Source of the DNA: Druceiella hillmani
Taxonomy: Eukaryota > Arthropoda > Insecta > Lepidoptera > Hepialidae
NCBI GenBank assembly: GCA_039881145.1
Contig: JAYKKI010000016.1
Coordinates: forward strand, 11,274,501-11,338,500
Direction of reading: 5' to 3'
DNA length: 64,000 nucleotides
Shown here: in pieces, positions 1-12,309 of the stretch
Position numbering within the stretch: position 1 is the first letter of the stretch
How the letters are laid out: every line of letters begins with the position of its first letter
Program-made: the position numbers and the translations under genes
The notes under the pieces: model-generated
What the model was told of the DNA's origin: nothing
Seen by the model: the letters and a program-made list of their open reading frames with translations, nothing else
Databases searched by the model: none

Positions 1-3000
1 AGTGAAAGAAATCTTATTTTTTGCGTGCTGAATATATTGAACTTTTTAATTATTTATGGTTACTTGACACTTTTAATGAGTACTGTAAAATATTATTTAT
101 GAATTATGCCTTTAATATGTAGCAAAGTTTATAACGTGTACTATTACCTGTTCAAATATCCATTGTTTACCTAAATATTGTACGTACATGCCAACATTTT
201 TCTGATCAAGTCATTTATGGCATACAGATGGAATATTATGGCTTTCATATAGTGGTTTTCAGGATGCTACTCGCAAATCAATGTTCGTTCCGCATTCGAT
301 TATTTTTTAAGTTTCTGCATTCTATTTGTTTTTACTCTTCCAGTTTAATATAATATTATTAAATATGATAAATACTGTTTTACAGAATAGTGTGTCTGTT
401 CAAAACTTTCACAACAACACAACAAATATCAAACAATATCAAAGGTCAGAGTAAATAATGGTGATAAATAGAATAACAAATTTAGTATCACTTTTTTTCA
501 AAAATCCCTACTTGACTTTCTACTTTTATCACAATACCCAAGATTATTTTATGATACATAAAATAATCTTGGGTATTGTGAAAAAAATTATACTAACATA
601 TTAATATTATGTTCCTCTATATAGATAATACCTTCAACTAGATGATCCTAATTTACAGGTCATATAAAAATAAATATGGTGTTTTTTACTACCGATACCC
701 TACCTGTCTCGGTTTTATTTCAGCAAAAATGGACATTCGTTGCATTTCTTTTATTCGATTTATTAAATAATGTTTAAAGAAATGCTGAAACAGGTCTTAC
801 CATCTGAGATGATAATTTAAATATCAATGGCTCTAAATCTGTTATTTCAAAAATCCCATACAATTTCTACTTTAACACCCCATATGATTTATCTATTGTT
901 TAAGTGTTGAATTTCTAAAACCCCTTTTAGCAGTCACTTAGGAGCTGTAAAAAACATATATACCCAATTTCAAGTAAAGTTCTAAAAATTTAATTTTATA
1001 ATATCCATTAAAATTCAAATACATATCTTTCATTAACTTCGATAACTTTTTTATTAGCTTTCACGGAAGATTGCCTAAATAAATGAACTCGTCACCAAAA
1101 TTTGCATTTCTGCTAACCCCAGACAGTATTACCATATATCGAAAATAAAGATGTGGCTAAACTTATTTATGACCATACTAAAATTAGGATTCACAACACA
1201 CAAATTCCACGTACTGTTTCTACATATGAGGCTACTGATTTACAGCCACGGATTCTTAATAAGTTAGTGGCAAAAAAATATACAATTTACTCGAATCACT
1301 AATCTCATGTGGGAACATATAAATATATCTATTGGTATGACGTATTCGCAATTAATTTTCACAAGTTATGAAATGTTTAATATATCTTTGCGTATCAACT
1401 TTATTTAAATTGTATCACTTTATTGTATTATAATACATAAGTACTTCCATTCATATTCATGAGATAGGAATGAGTAAAATTAAAACAGTAATATGCGTGT
1501 CACCAAGATATGACCCATATAATTCCTATCTCCAAAAAAATAATCTTAATAAGGATGGAAAAAATTTAATCATTTTCGAGAAATATCGATGTTCACAAGA
1601 TTATAATGGATATGCAACTAAGCAGATGAATGACTGAACCGCTTTATCTCCTATCTGCAATTAACGTATAAACGTATAAATTTTAAACCCTCACATAACT
1701 CTCTTAGCGAGAATAAAAATAGGTGTTACAGCAAGGTTAAATTTCGTAACGTGCGAAAATTAAAAATCGTCAAAAATTTTTTTAATCTTCAATAAACGGT
1801 TAATAAAAATTGTTTAACCCGCAAGTAATGAGACTTTTCTTCTTTACATATCTTAGTCTGTCACAGATTACAAGTTCTATCTACTATCATCAAGGGAGCA
1901 ATCTGGAGCTCAGTAAGGCAGTCAATAGTTCATATTTATTCCCACGAAAACCTACATAAAAATTTGATATGAAACTTATTGTTATGTGGTGAACTTGTTT
2001 TGTGATCAATTTTTACATTGTGGAAATTGATCAGACAGAGTTTAATGGTAAATTTGTGGAGAGAATTTTCAAACTAATGTGGGATATTACAAAAATATTT
2101 CCATTATTAGTAAATTATTAGTATAATAATTAATATTTCTAAATAACGACAGTCATTCGATTAGTGAACGTTAAAAGTTTCGTATCTGAAATGTTCTCAT
2201 ACTTAATTAATAATATAAAATATAAATATAAATTAAATTTGTAATAAACTTAACGATGTGACCGAATTGAGACTAATCTGCTTTATAAAATTTAACTAAC
2301 GCCACTAAAACGAAACTTCTATTCTTGCTGTAGCTTTTGGACGAATAATAATGTTAATCACAGCTAAAGCTCTAAATATTATAATTTAATTATAATTAAC
2401 AATTAATGATACAAAGTAATAAAATTAATGATACAGTAAACTTAGAAACAGAATGTCATCGTCTCAACAAATAATTTTGCCTCCGGTTAGACTTTGTTGA
2501 CCGAATTGACGTGTTTGACTTTATCGAATGAAATATCTTATTCACGTTAGCTTGGTGAAAATCAAGTGACACGCAATATTTCGAAATAACACAGTATGCG
2601 CTAAGGTATTGCTTGCAACGTGTTTTAATTATATAAACAGAAATAAAATAAAGAAAAACTAAATACCATATTTTCAAATTTCGAATAATTAAAATTTAAA
2701 TACCCCTAAACTTATTTAAATATCTTATAAATGTAAAAGTTTATAGAAAGTTCGTATTTCGTAATCCACTCATTAAATCTATTAAATTGTAACATTTTTG
2801 AATTTAAACATAGCGAAAACCAGTTTTTCTAATATTATTCAACAAGAACTTTAATTTTGCGTATTGTTACGTTCGAAATTAAGTTGGATTCTAAAGATTA
2901 TATTTATATTGAGAATATAAAGTTGCAATAAATTTGATCAAAATTAATTAAACTAAATAAAAAATATATCATTTTTTCGTATTCCTGATATGATAGGAAT

Positions 3001-4255
3001 ATAAGATTATGTCTTTTTAGATTCTGTCCTAAGTTCTTCTCGTTAATAGCAAAAGCGACTTTCTTTTACTGTATTCAATATGTTCTACTTTAGTAAAAAA
3101 AAAATTAAAGCTATGTCGAAATATTAGTAAACAACACAGGTTCCACGCTTCGTGAATCCCCTCATATCTGAAACCGGCTTAATGTAAGCTCGTGTTTTAA
3201 ACCTTTTTAATTTATTTCACTTAAATTAAATTTATATGAATTTTTTGAATTATCGAGGCAGTTAAAATACTGTGCAATCATCTATTTATCATTACTTTCA
3301 TATTTACTATTAAACCCAATTCGATTAATCACCCAAAATAATAAATTATAATTTGGAACGTGTCACAGCAGTCCACTCCCATACAAGTGGTTGATCGAAA
3401 TATAACAAAGATATTAACAAATCGATTAGCGATATCTGAAATTATGATTATTACTGATTGTGCACTATTAGTATTTAATGGTTTCTTCATTAGTTATTAA
3501 AAAGTCGTCGACATTGCTTATCGGGTTTTAGAAAGTATGTTGACCTTTCCCATTATCGCTGTCTTTTTTCTTAAAAATTTCATTTAAAATTTTAGCTTCG
3601 TATCTAAAGACCGATATCTACGAGATTACTCAAATCAGGTCATTTAAATACAATGGATATTAATCTTCCCATAATTGTTTTTCAAAAATGTAAATCCCAT
3701 TTTTTCAAGCTACACCTGCGACTATCTTAGTAGTTATACGTATTTTAAATCACGTTTCTAAAATGCAATATTAAATTCACCAATGTATTTGTCTTGGCAG
3801 TCAAGTCGTTATTTTGGAAAATGAATTCCTTTTGATAGTTTTCTTTATAAATTCTTTGCTCCACCATTTAATTTTTTCAAGTCTGTAATGCGATCTTCAA
3901 AGGCAATCACAGTTCTCGTTATATACCTAGCCCGAGGCTTATATTATTAAACTTAAAATTTACTTCAACTAGAAAAAATCCTTTATTAATTACTTTTTTC
4001 CATAAAACCATTTCTGTTACATACCAGAATTACAGCGACGCACTGACGGAATAAAATCACTTATGTCTTTTGAAAAAACTTTTTTTATAAAGATTTGTTA
4101 CGTTAAGATTACATTCTTTAAAAGTGAATAGTAAAATTTGTTGCAAAAATAAATAAAAATAGCTGACCTTTAACCAAATTTGTAAAAAAAGGGCTACTCA
4201 ATAACACAAATGCTGCGTCTGCTTTACTGATCATCTTCATTACTCCGTATCATCA
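1..4255. other. AT-rich stretch with no recognised gene
   Basis: All frames are broken every few tens of codons and no transposon motif was recognised. The only structure that stands out is the hairpin at 530-580, listed separately. A short open frame on the minus strand at 2456-2677 has no recognisable motif and is of a length expected by chance at this base composition. Confidence 0.6.
530..580. repeat. Perfect hairpin, 22-bp arms
   Basis: Bases 530-551 and 559-580 are exact reverse complements around a 7-base loop. The arm includes the word cccaagattatttta and its complement. The right arm contains ttgggtattgtg, a 12-base word that reappears in the loop side of the hairpin at 38323-38367, so the two may belong to one foldback family. 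A long perfect hairpin of this kind suggests a recently formed foldback or a small MITE remnant, but no target-site duplication was seen. Confidence 0.8.
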
Positions 4256-4299
4256 TATCACTTACACAAAAGAAAACAGGAAACTAAATTTGTTGAAAC

Positions 4300-4637
4300 T
4301 CCGATCGGCCATTTCAGAATTGATGTATTAGTATAAATTACTGCAGCCTTATTCCCTTTCCATATAGTGTATGGTATTTCACCTTTCATTGCAATGGTAG
4401 GAAATCGGTTTCTTTTAAAATTAGCAGTATTTACAGCTTCGGCCCAAAAACCTGGAGGGCTTCCAGTTGATGCATCATGCATCGCGCCATCTCAATTAGC
4501 GTTCTATTTTTTCTTTCGATAACTCCATGCTGCTGGAATATGTACAGTGCAGTTAATCTTCGTGTAATTCTTTCTTTCTTCAAAGAATCATCAAATTCTT
4601 TATTTACATACTCTCTTCCGTTATCTGCTCTTATTAT
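4300..4637 (-). pseudogene. Ty1/copia retrotransposon integrase fragment, frameshifted
   Basis: Reading the minus strand from 4637 down gives an integrase core: RADNGREYVNKEFDDSLKKE, then QQHGVIERKNRTLIEMAR, and after a frameshift near 4475-4485, FWAEAVNTANFKRNRFPT and EIPYTIWKGNK. These match the second Asp (ADNGREY) and the Glu (GVIERKNRT) of the copia DDE integrase and the segment after it (FWAEAVNTA...NR.PT...PYE.W.G). The first catalytic Asp with the GAG-pre-integrase part, and the reverse transcriptase and LTRs, are absent or unrecognisable. The neighbouring 4640-4740 is plain TA-rich sequence, so this is a short relic. The frame shift shows it is not functional. Confidence 0.85.
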
Positions 4638-4639
4638 AT

Positions 4640-5550
4640 ATTTATACTATATAATTTATAGTATATATATTTATATATCATATATACATTTTATTCGTAT
4701 TATTGACCGTGAACATATCACCTATATTATTTAATTTTATCATATTGCTTTTATTTTAAATTATACTTAAATTAATTTTTTATACTCCTAATATATGACT
4801 CATTCGCTTGTAGATAAAAAGATAATAAAACTTTACCTCCTCTACAAATTTAATTTTATAATTTTTTTTTAAATATGGATATTTTTTTATATATATTTTT
4901 TCCTGCTTTAAGGCCTCTTGCAAATAACATCAAAAGAAGTCCTTCCAGAAAAGAGTTCAGCAAGAGTTTTACAATATAAAAAGGAATCCCTCTCATCATT
5001 TGAGCTACGAAATACAAACGCTGTTTTAGTTTCTTCGTTTGTTATAAGAAAAAAGTATAAATATATAACGAAATCAAATATAGCAAAAAGAAAATTTCAT
5101 CTAAAATTATACGTTCCAAATTTACGTCACAAATATAGATAGCCAGTGAATGTGTGAGAACCATACAAAAAATATATTATGTATACATGTAATCTCGATC
5201 TATAAAGGTCACAAAAAAGTCTTTATGTAAAATATATTAAAAAAGGTTACCTTGATTCGATACATTCGTTCACTTATTTGTCTTGCGTTCACGCTTCAAC
5301 CACAAATGTTCATACCTCAAATAAGACCTTTGTGAAATTATGCATATGTATGTTCTGAATAATAAAAATGGACAGCATTGTATCATGAAAGAGAAAATTT
5401 TTTTATAAAAAGTACAAATAGGCCTTTTTTTAAAATTTTCTTGTATTATTTTTTTTCACGCCATTTTTTCAATTTTGTACAACTCAAATTACCTAATCGT
5501 TTTCATTTTTAGGATACAATATTTTCACGAAAACATTACTATTAAATTAT
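4640..5550. other. AT-rich stretch with a short TA-rich patch, no gene
   Basis: Bases 4640-4700 are a degenerate TA-rich patch next to the copia relic. An open frame at 4918-5142 lacks any motif I recognise on either strand; it could be more of the copia element, but I cannot support that. Confidence 0.4.
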
Positions 5551-5554
5551 ATCA

Positions 5555-5612
5555 CCTCTTCCCCTTTTTGCCCGGGCAAAACCATGGGCAACACCTAGTT
5601 ATATGGCATTTT
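5555..5612 (+). repeat. LINE/SINE 3'-end-like remnant
   Basis: The phrase tttgcccgggcaaaaccat followed by gggcaacacctagttat resembles the conserved tails of many animal LINEs and LINE-mobilised SINEs (a cccgggcaaagccgggcaac type ending in ctagtta). It is a GC-rich island in AT-rich DNA. The element type cannot be fixed from this tail alone. Confidence 0.45.
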
Positions 5613-5624
5613 ATTAACACAAAT

Positions 5625-7130
5625 TATATGGTATTTCTTTAACATACATTTATTACTCAAACTTATATGTTACCAATTCTAGCAAATAGATTTTACCCAC
5701 TTCTTATTATTGTTGATGACCCTATAATAATATGGTATAATCGAGATACTATAGTGACAGAAGAGGAATCAAACAAACTTTTCAATACCGGTAATAAACT
5801 CATCGGATTCGAGCTTATTTGGCCCGTCCCAATAAATCTTTTGGTTATCCATTATAACCGATAGGATCTAACGATACAGAACGGAGGCAGTTTATTGGAA
5901 CTTCTCAATCGCTAAAATTAAAGCTATCGACTTTGAGTTTATTTGACTTATCTCGATAATGAGGGAGGTGGTCATGGGAACTTCTCAATTGATGACAAAA
6001 AGACACATGGAATTTGGAGCTCAAGATTTCTTATGGAATTTTGACTCGTTTGGCTTTCGCAATAAAAAGCACAATGTTAGCTCCATGTAAACTATAAATT
6101 TACTTCTTTCCTTTTAAATACTAAGTATCGTATGAGAAACTTATGGATTTTGGATCATTCTCTCATGTTTGAACTTATCTATGGAATGGGTATTTTTTCT
6201 GTACGTATTTTATAATTCTAACAACCATTAAGAGAATTAACTTAGAGTCTACATACATTTATAATTTTTGAGTTATTACTTTAGATCCAATAGTCTACAA
6301 TAGATGCATAAATTAAAAAAAGAAAATACGGAGATTAAAATGGCACACTCGTAACTATATCGGCTGAAATTGAAGAATAAAATAATGTTCACCGCCATTT
6401 TACTTGATAGAAAGTAAGAAGATAACACAATACAATCATTTTGAATTTTCTTCCTTTTAATATCGCTGATAACTCCCACTTTCGTCAATGAAATGTGTCA
6501 CCATTTTCCTGCTTTTGCTTGGAGAAAGAACACATTCTTTTACTTTTTTGTGTTACCTTTATCTTCAAGGCAGTTTTTTTCTCCTTACGAATGTTTACAT
6601 TTCTATGTAAACAAAATTATTTTAACCTTTTGTACAGTCAAATAAAAAAAAGTAATCCTGGTAAGATCAAAAACTATTACAGCGTTTTTCTCTGAGACAC
6701 TTAGACGGACATTACTTTTTAATAAAAATAGAATATAATTCACACAGTTCAGCTATTTTTATAATCTAGCTTCAAAAAAATGAGCTCACTCATTGCTGAT
6801 ATGTTCCGTTTTTAATAAAGTATTTTGGCATAGATCATTGCATTTTATAGTAATAAATACGTTATGCGTTGCATTTGTATATGCAATTTAAAGTAATAAA
6901 TACGGTCATTATTGTAAAGCACTTTATTTCAAAGAGAGTTACCACCGTAGGTAACTCTACTGGCTATTATTATTTTTATCAAAGGGCACTTTATAACTGC
7001 AGCTTAAAATATATCACTTTTAAAATTTTTATCTCCCTGTCTCATTCTTTATTTCTCTGGATGCAAGCAAACCAAATTAATTTAGAATATGAACAGAGAG
7101 GCCGTATTCGTCCGTTATCTTGGGCCATTA
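5625..7130. other. Intergenic DNA with weak internal repetition
   Basis: No gene was recognised. Within 5790-6070 related phrases recur irregularly: the word ggaacttctcaat occurs at about 5897 and 5977, and a gag.ttattt.. phrase at about 5811 and 5932. This suggests an old, scrambled local duplication. Short open frames here (5667-5864, 6495-6695, 6869-7150) show no known motif. Confidence 0.4.
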
Positions 7131-7136
7131 TATTCT

Positions 7137-7190
7137 TTGTCAAGTACTGACACCGCGTCCCCAGCGGGCGCTGGGCGCGGTGCTTGACAA
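7137..7190. repeat. GC-rich compound hairpin
   Basis: Three nested perfect arm pairs line up: ttgtcaag (7137-7144) with cttgacaa (7183-7190), caccgcg (7151-7157) with cgcggtg (7176-7182), and cccagcg (7160-7166) with cgctggg (7169-7175). There is a 2-base gg loop and small one-sided bulges (tactga, tc). That is 22 paired bases, mostly G:C, inside DNA that is about 70% A+T. I looked for a Helitron end (CTRR shortly after the hairpin) on both sides and did not find one. It could be the end of another non-autonomous element. Confidence 0.85.
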
Positions 7191-9185
7191 TTAATATTTT
7201 ATGTTAAAAAATCTGCCACTGACACGGATCTAGATATTATTTAATTTCATTAAAATTTTTTGTTAACAATTTTTTTTTAACTTGCTAACAGAAGGTTTGT
7301 AAAATTTAATTCAAGCATGGATGGTAATTTTGTAAAATTTAATTCAGGCATGAATGGAATACTAGTATTTTAGACTAGGATAGGCAAAAAATACTTAATT
7401 TTTGTCTTCGAAAAGGCATTATTCCTCTTACAAAATTCAAAACAAAACTCTCACTTATCAGTTTTTACTCTTATTCTAAAGTATTTTTTAAATTTTTTTC
7501 AATGATTTTTAGTAGGCGCTGAAAATGGCGAATCTAACGAAAAAATGTTACGAACCACTAATCAGCATAGGGTACTAAAAGGCAAAGTCTTATTGGAATT
7601 TACAAACGTGTTGTTGTATCTCAAGGTTAGTTTTGCCGAAAATTTCGCGTTATCGATACCTTGTTTTGTAATGAAAATTTGCTTTTTTGTTTTTCGCAAT
7701 CTTTGCAAATTAACGTTTCCCTGATACCAAGTCAATCCTTTAAAGCGATTCCTACCAACTTCCGCTCCATCGCCCTGTCAGCAACAATAAGCTTTTGCAA
7801 GAAATGGCTTCGGAAACAAAGCAAGTTCAAAGCGAAATCAGTTGCTGATAATGTCAAAAGAGTGGCAAAACTTAAGTGAGAGTGAGAGTTAGAGTTGCCC
7901 GAAAGTCGGATTCGTGGTACAAAACTCTCTTGGAGTGGAGATCTTAGGAGTGCAAAAGACAAGTCAGCCGGTCGAAAATTAGATGAAAGAATGACATAAT
8001 GCTGACAATAGGCCGGAAACAAACTGGATCTAAAGGCCCAAGCTAGAACCGAGTGGTTCAGATTGAAGAAGGTCTACACAAAAATGGTTGAGGATGGCTT
8101 ATTATGATTACAATGAACACAAACACAAATTTTGAACGCTAAACGTTTATACTGCCTCCGGACTATTTATATCACATTACCATACTCTGAGCGACATATA
8201 TCCCTATTCTTAACTTTGCATATATTAAATGAAACGTCCATAATATATAAAAACCTTTAAAACTACGGGTATTTTAGATGCAGTGTAGATCGTAGTTTAA
8301 ACACTGCGATCACCAACATTTACCTTTAATGATACGGCCATTAACAGTCCTCCCGACTGTATTCGGTAGTGGACGGAGATCAAAGGTTGATGATCACTCT
8401 TAAGGATATCATATGAAAATAATTAGTTTTTCAGAAACTTAAGTAAAGAAGTTTAATACAGAATCTCAATTTATAATTATGTAATCCAGAATTCATAACA
8501 TTGTCAGAAAACTATAGCAACGTATTGAAATAATTAATTAATTTATTGTTGTTTTTCGCATATTTTTTCCTCGTATTATTTTGTTATATACCCTTTTGGT
8601 TTAGACTGCATTTCTTCACTTTTTCAAAAAAACAGGTTTCTCATTTTTTTTTATTTTTCCAATCAAGCTAAATCTTTCACTTAGTCAAATATACCAAATT
8701 ACAAAACCTGGCATGGTTAATTGTGATGCCCGTGGATGTGTCAAATGATACATATTCGAAATATAAACTACACTATTTAGACTATTATCTACTTAGAAAA
8801 CTTTATTTGGAATGTGCAAAATCTGAAAGGAGACTCTGATAATGTCTGTATTTACATTGACTTCTAATTTGTTTAAAAAACTAACTTGCTAGTTCCATTT
8901 GAAATAACAGTGTCGTTGAACATAAAAAATCACAGGCCCCATCGATTTCCTGTGTATGATTTATTATTTTTGTACTAGTGTATTTGTACTAGAATTTCCT
9001 AACTTATTTACATCTATAGACTAATATCGTGTATATGTCTGTTTTATGTTTTAATATGGCCACCACTTTAACAGTAACTTCTGCAATGTTACAGAAATTT
9101 CTCGAACATCTTTGGTAACGTATTTAAATGTCCGATTTTCTGTTCATTTATTAAGTAAGGCGAATGAAAAATAAACAAGATATGA
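7191..9185. other. No recognised gene; a mildly GC-richer patch at 7730-8110
   Basis: A 33-bp-offset direct repeat (tttgtaaaatttaattca, at 7296 and 7329) lies near the left end. The patch 7730-8110 is richer in G+C than its surroundings and is open for 70-96 codons in two opposite frames. Neither translation contains a motif I know, so it may be an unrecognised transposon remnant. Bases 8280-8400 hold partial inverted words (gatcaccaac and gttgatgatc) without a clean element structure. Confidence 0.4.
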
Positions 9186-9189
9186 AGTT

Positions 9190-9870
9190 TTGGCAAATGA
9201 AATATAAACAAGATATGAAAATTTCACGACGATAACTAAATATGTTCTTTCTTCATAAATTCCGTTTAGAAAGAAAAAACGAGGGAAGCAACAGGCAATA
9301 CGGGTGGAGGTGCATTCTTCTATGACAGAAACAATGTTGGTTCCAAAGATTGAAATGAGGAAATTTTAACATTCCGAAATTTTTATCCAGGACGACTTAC
9401 TACATTAGATATATAAAAATCCAAAAACCTTATTCAAACATGTCTCAGGCAAAGTGTGCTTTATCTGGCATCGCTATCCTTGTGCCTCCATACGAGTATT
9501 ACAATACAAAAACAATTTCATGCATTGAGGAAGAAACGGAAATATTCTGCTTGGCTCCCAAATGAGCTAATACAACTACTCGTCTCCACAAAGCAAAATC
9601 AACATGTCAAAAAATACAATAACTTAAATGGACTCTACATTCTCACTCTCCAGACATATCACTCTCCGACGATCACATGTATCGCTCGCTATCTAATTAT
9701 GTAAGCGTAAAGAAACTTAAAGACGCAGAAAATTTTAAATTTGAACTTGACAAAATTTACAATCAAGAGCCCAAAATATTCCATAGCGAAGGAATTTCAC
9801 CTCTGCCTATACGCTGAAGACAAGTAATAAATAATGATCGTTTACCTATTCACCGAAGATTAATTTTATT
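9190..9870 (+). pseudogene. Mariner transposase relic with internal deletion
   Basis: The 3' part is clear: HSPDISLSDDHMYRSLSNY, then KKLKDAENFKFELDKIYN and IFHSEGISPLPIR, with TGA where mariners have Trp, then RQVINND. This matches the DD34D mariner C-terminus (YSPDLSPSDYH.FRSL, and ...GI..LP.RW..VI.NN), and the third catalytic Asp is still present. The upstream part (about 9456-9600) reads FHALRKKRKYSAWLPNEL, matching the end of the mariner helix-turn-helix region (LK.LG...K.GVWVPHEL). The whole middle, including the first two catalytic Asp residues, is missing between about 9600 and 9650. No terminal inverted repeat was identified with confidence, so the outer limits are approximate. Confidence 0.7.
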
Positions 9871-10040
9871 AATTAAACATGATCTTTGAAGTAATGTTTC
9901 AATAGTAATCTAGCAACCTACTCCAGTTTCATATGTGTAGGCAAAGTTTTTTCTAAATCACTACTTCTTTATAAACTACATTTAAAATTAATTTAGGCTC
10001 GCTTTCGCCCAGAAATTTTTATTATTATGCACGTTATCCT

Positions 10041-10165
10041 ATGGGAGCGCGTGCGTCCAACAACTTGCTTTTCATGGGCTCACCGCCCGTCGAACGCATG
10101 TACGACTTGCTTTTCATGGGCTCACCGCCCGTCGAACGCATTCCGTGTCAATGCGTGAAAGCCCA
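10041..10165. repeat. GC-rich 42-bp tandem duplication
   Basis: A unit starting acttgcttttcatgggctc at 10063 is repeated from 10105 with a 42-bp period; about 1.9 copies are present and they match almost perfectly over the shared length. Each carries caccgcccgtcgaacgcat. The flanks add further CG-containing words (gggagcgcgtgcgtcc before, and tcaatgcgtgaaagcccac after). In DNA this AT-rich the block stands out. The low divergence implies a recent duplication. Its origin is unknown to me. Confidence 0.8.
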
Positions 10166-12230
10166 CTCGTATAATTTTGCTTACTTTAAAATATTGATAT
10201 AGTTTTTAAATTGTTCGTCAGAAAAGAATTTCATATATATTAGGATGGCTTTACACAATAACCTCTTGAAAACAGAGTCAAAAAATTGTGTTATTTTAAA
10301 CATTAAAGGATTATTATGGATTTTATGTGGATAATATATTGAGAAATAAAATAAAACTAAATTAGTCTTTATTGAGAAAATCGTACACATATAGACAGAC
10401 AGACGTGGGACTTTGTTTTATAATATGTATGCGTGTATTATTTATCCGTAAAGTTTAGCTTAAGACGGATTTCATTGGATATAACTAAATAAAGTTTTAT
10501 TGCATGCTATCTAAATTTTGTACAAATTTTTTTCTTTTTGGGCTATTCACAAAAAAGTATTTCTCTACATGATTCAAAAAAAGGAACATAATATATTTTA
10601 TCAATATTTTAAGACAAAATTCTAATATGCTAATATATTGTATAATTAAATTAATAAATTTTCTCGAAATTATTGAATTACCATTGTAACATATTTGTTT
10701 ATGGAAGGGTATAGTGATACCCTCCAATGCAAAAAAGACGTAACCACTGCTTTGATGATTTATACTCCAGATAGTATTTGTACGTGGACTTGGTTTCATT
10801 CACCACATAAGATGGCAACAAGAAGTCTACAATTAGCAATTAATACAAACAAATACTTTTGAGATAAGAACATACTAGTTTATCTAATAAATTTTGATGT
10901 CTAACCGTCTTCAAAGTAAACCCTACTGCCATCGTGTCTTCTTTCCTTTGAAATGTACTGGAATGTTTTTTTCATTCTATTAGTCAATTTCGAAGTAAAT
11001 AAAGTTTGCCAAGTCGAGGTAAATTAAAGCTGTTTAAATAATCAATACCTTTGTATATCACGAGTCAACAGTTTAGCAGTGAATCACGTTTAAATGGTTC
11101 AGGCATTTGTAAAACAAAGCATTTTCAAATGACTTCTCTTATTCTACGAAATTTACAAGTGAAAAGACAGTAGAATTTCTAATTTAACACTATCACGCCA
11201 TGTAATTAACTTTAATTTACTTAATAAGTTTTAAATACAAATTAGAACTAAAAGCGTTACGCCTTCATAAATGCCATTAATATTCAGCAAACGAATGAAC
11301 ATCAACAAAATACAAGTACGCCCAAGTACAATCGTAAGTTAGAAATTGAATTTTCGTAGTCAAAGCAGCCTTCAATTGCGTCTTTGTATCTTTAGAGTCT
11401 CACCGGATTGAGCGAATATAACCAATTTCCATCGTATAGTGAGCTTTTACTTTTTTAAATTAGCTTTGGACTGGGAAAAAAGCCTGCAGTTTATTTTCGA
11501 TGTTCTTATATGTACCATGGAAATAAGACGAGTTTTTATTAATTAGATTAGGTTTTTAAATAAATTACCAAAATAAAAGTAAAACGTGCTTGAAAGTACG
11601 CAAAAATGTATGATTATAATTAATTTATACATTAGTGAATTTTCTTAAATACAAGCAATGTATAAATAACATGTTTACAGAAAAACCTTTTCAACAAAAA
11701 AACCAATAATAAATATATATTGCTAACTTTTCCATCTACAGCTGATTGATTATGCTTATGTAAGCATTTACCTAACATTGTATACTTATTACGGACCAAT
11801 AATACATAAATTTATCGTTAATATATTTGGAACATATTAGATATTGCTACATGGAAAAACTGTCACCAGAGGTAATTGAAACCATTTATAAATATTTTTA
11901 AGTACGTTTGAAAGAAACAAAAAATTAAAAAGTTGCGCAAAATTTCGATATATTCGAGATATTTTTCTTTTGCCATTGAACTGGGCAGTAACTGATAGTT
12001 AAAAGTTGACTACAAAGTAAAACATTATGTTTGTTAAGTAGAAAGCAAAGTATTGTTTACAGATAGTCAACAAGACGAAGTTATTCTTACTAACATAAAA
12101 TGCAAAGGTTTCCGTTTAGATTTTTTTATTTTAATTTATATTAAATCATATAAAATGCCTTTATGTACTCATCTGATCATCTATTGAAAGTAATACGATC
12201 TATCCACTGCATCTTTGTTCATTAGTACAT
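10166..12230. other. AT-rich stretch, no gene recognised
   Basis: Open frames at 10181-10390 and 10497-10799 on the minus strand are low-complexity in composition and contain no recognisable domain. No transposon or repeat structure was seen apart from general A/T runs. Confidence 0.5.
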
Positions 12231-12234
12231 GTAT

Positions 12235-12240
12235 TATATA

Positions 12241-12292
<52 letters not shown>

Positions 12293-12306
12293 TAAATATA
12301 TATATG
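12235..12306. repeat. (TA)n microsatellite
   Basis: An almost uninterrupted TA dinucleotide array, followed by a short TG-containing tail (gcgtgtatgtgt). The apparent Tyr/Ile reading frame through it is an artefact of the dinucleotide repeat. Confidence 0.95.
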
Positions 12307-12309
12307 CGT

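Noticed and set aside
7137..7190. Helitron 3' end or a rho-independent-style terminator
   Set aside because: No CTRR follows within about 15 bases on either strand, and a bacterial-type terminator makes no sense in this eukaryotic context.
7732..8022. 96-codon minus-strand frame and 72-codon plus-strand frame overlapping it
   Set aside because: Neither has a known motif. The patch is noted as GC-richer, but a coding call could not be supported on either strand.
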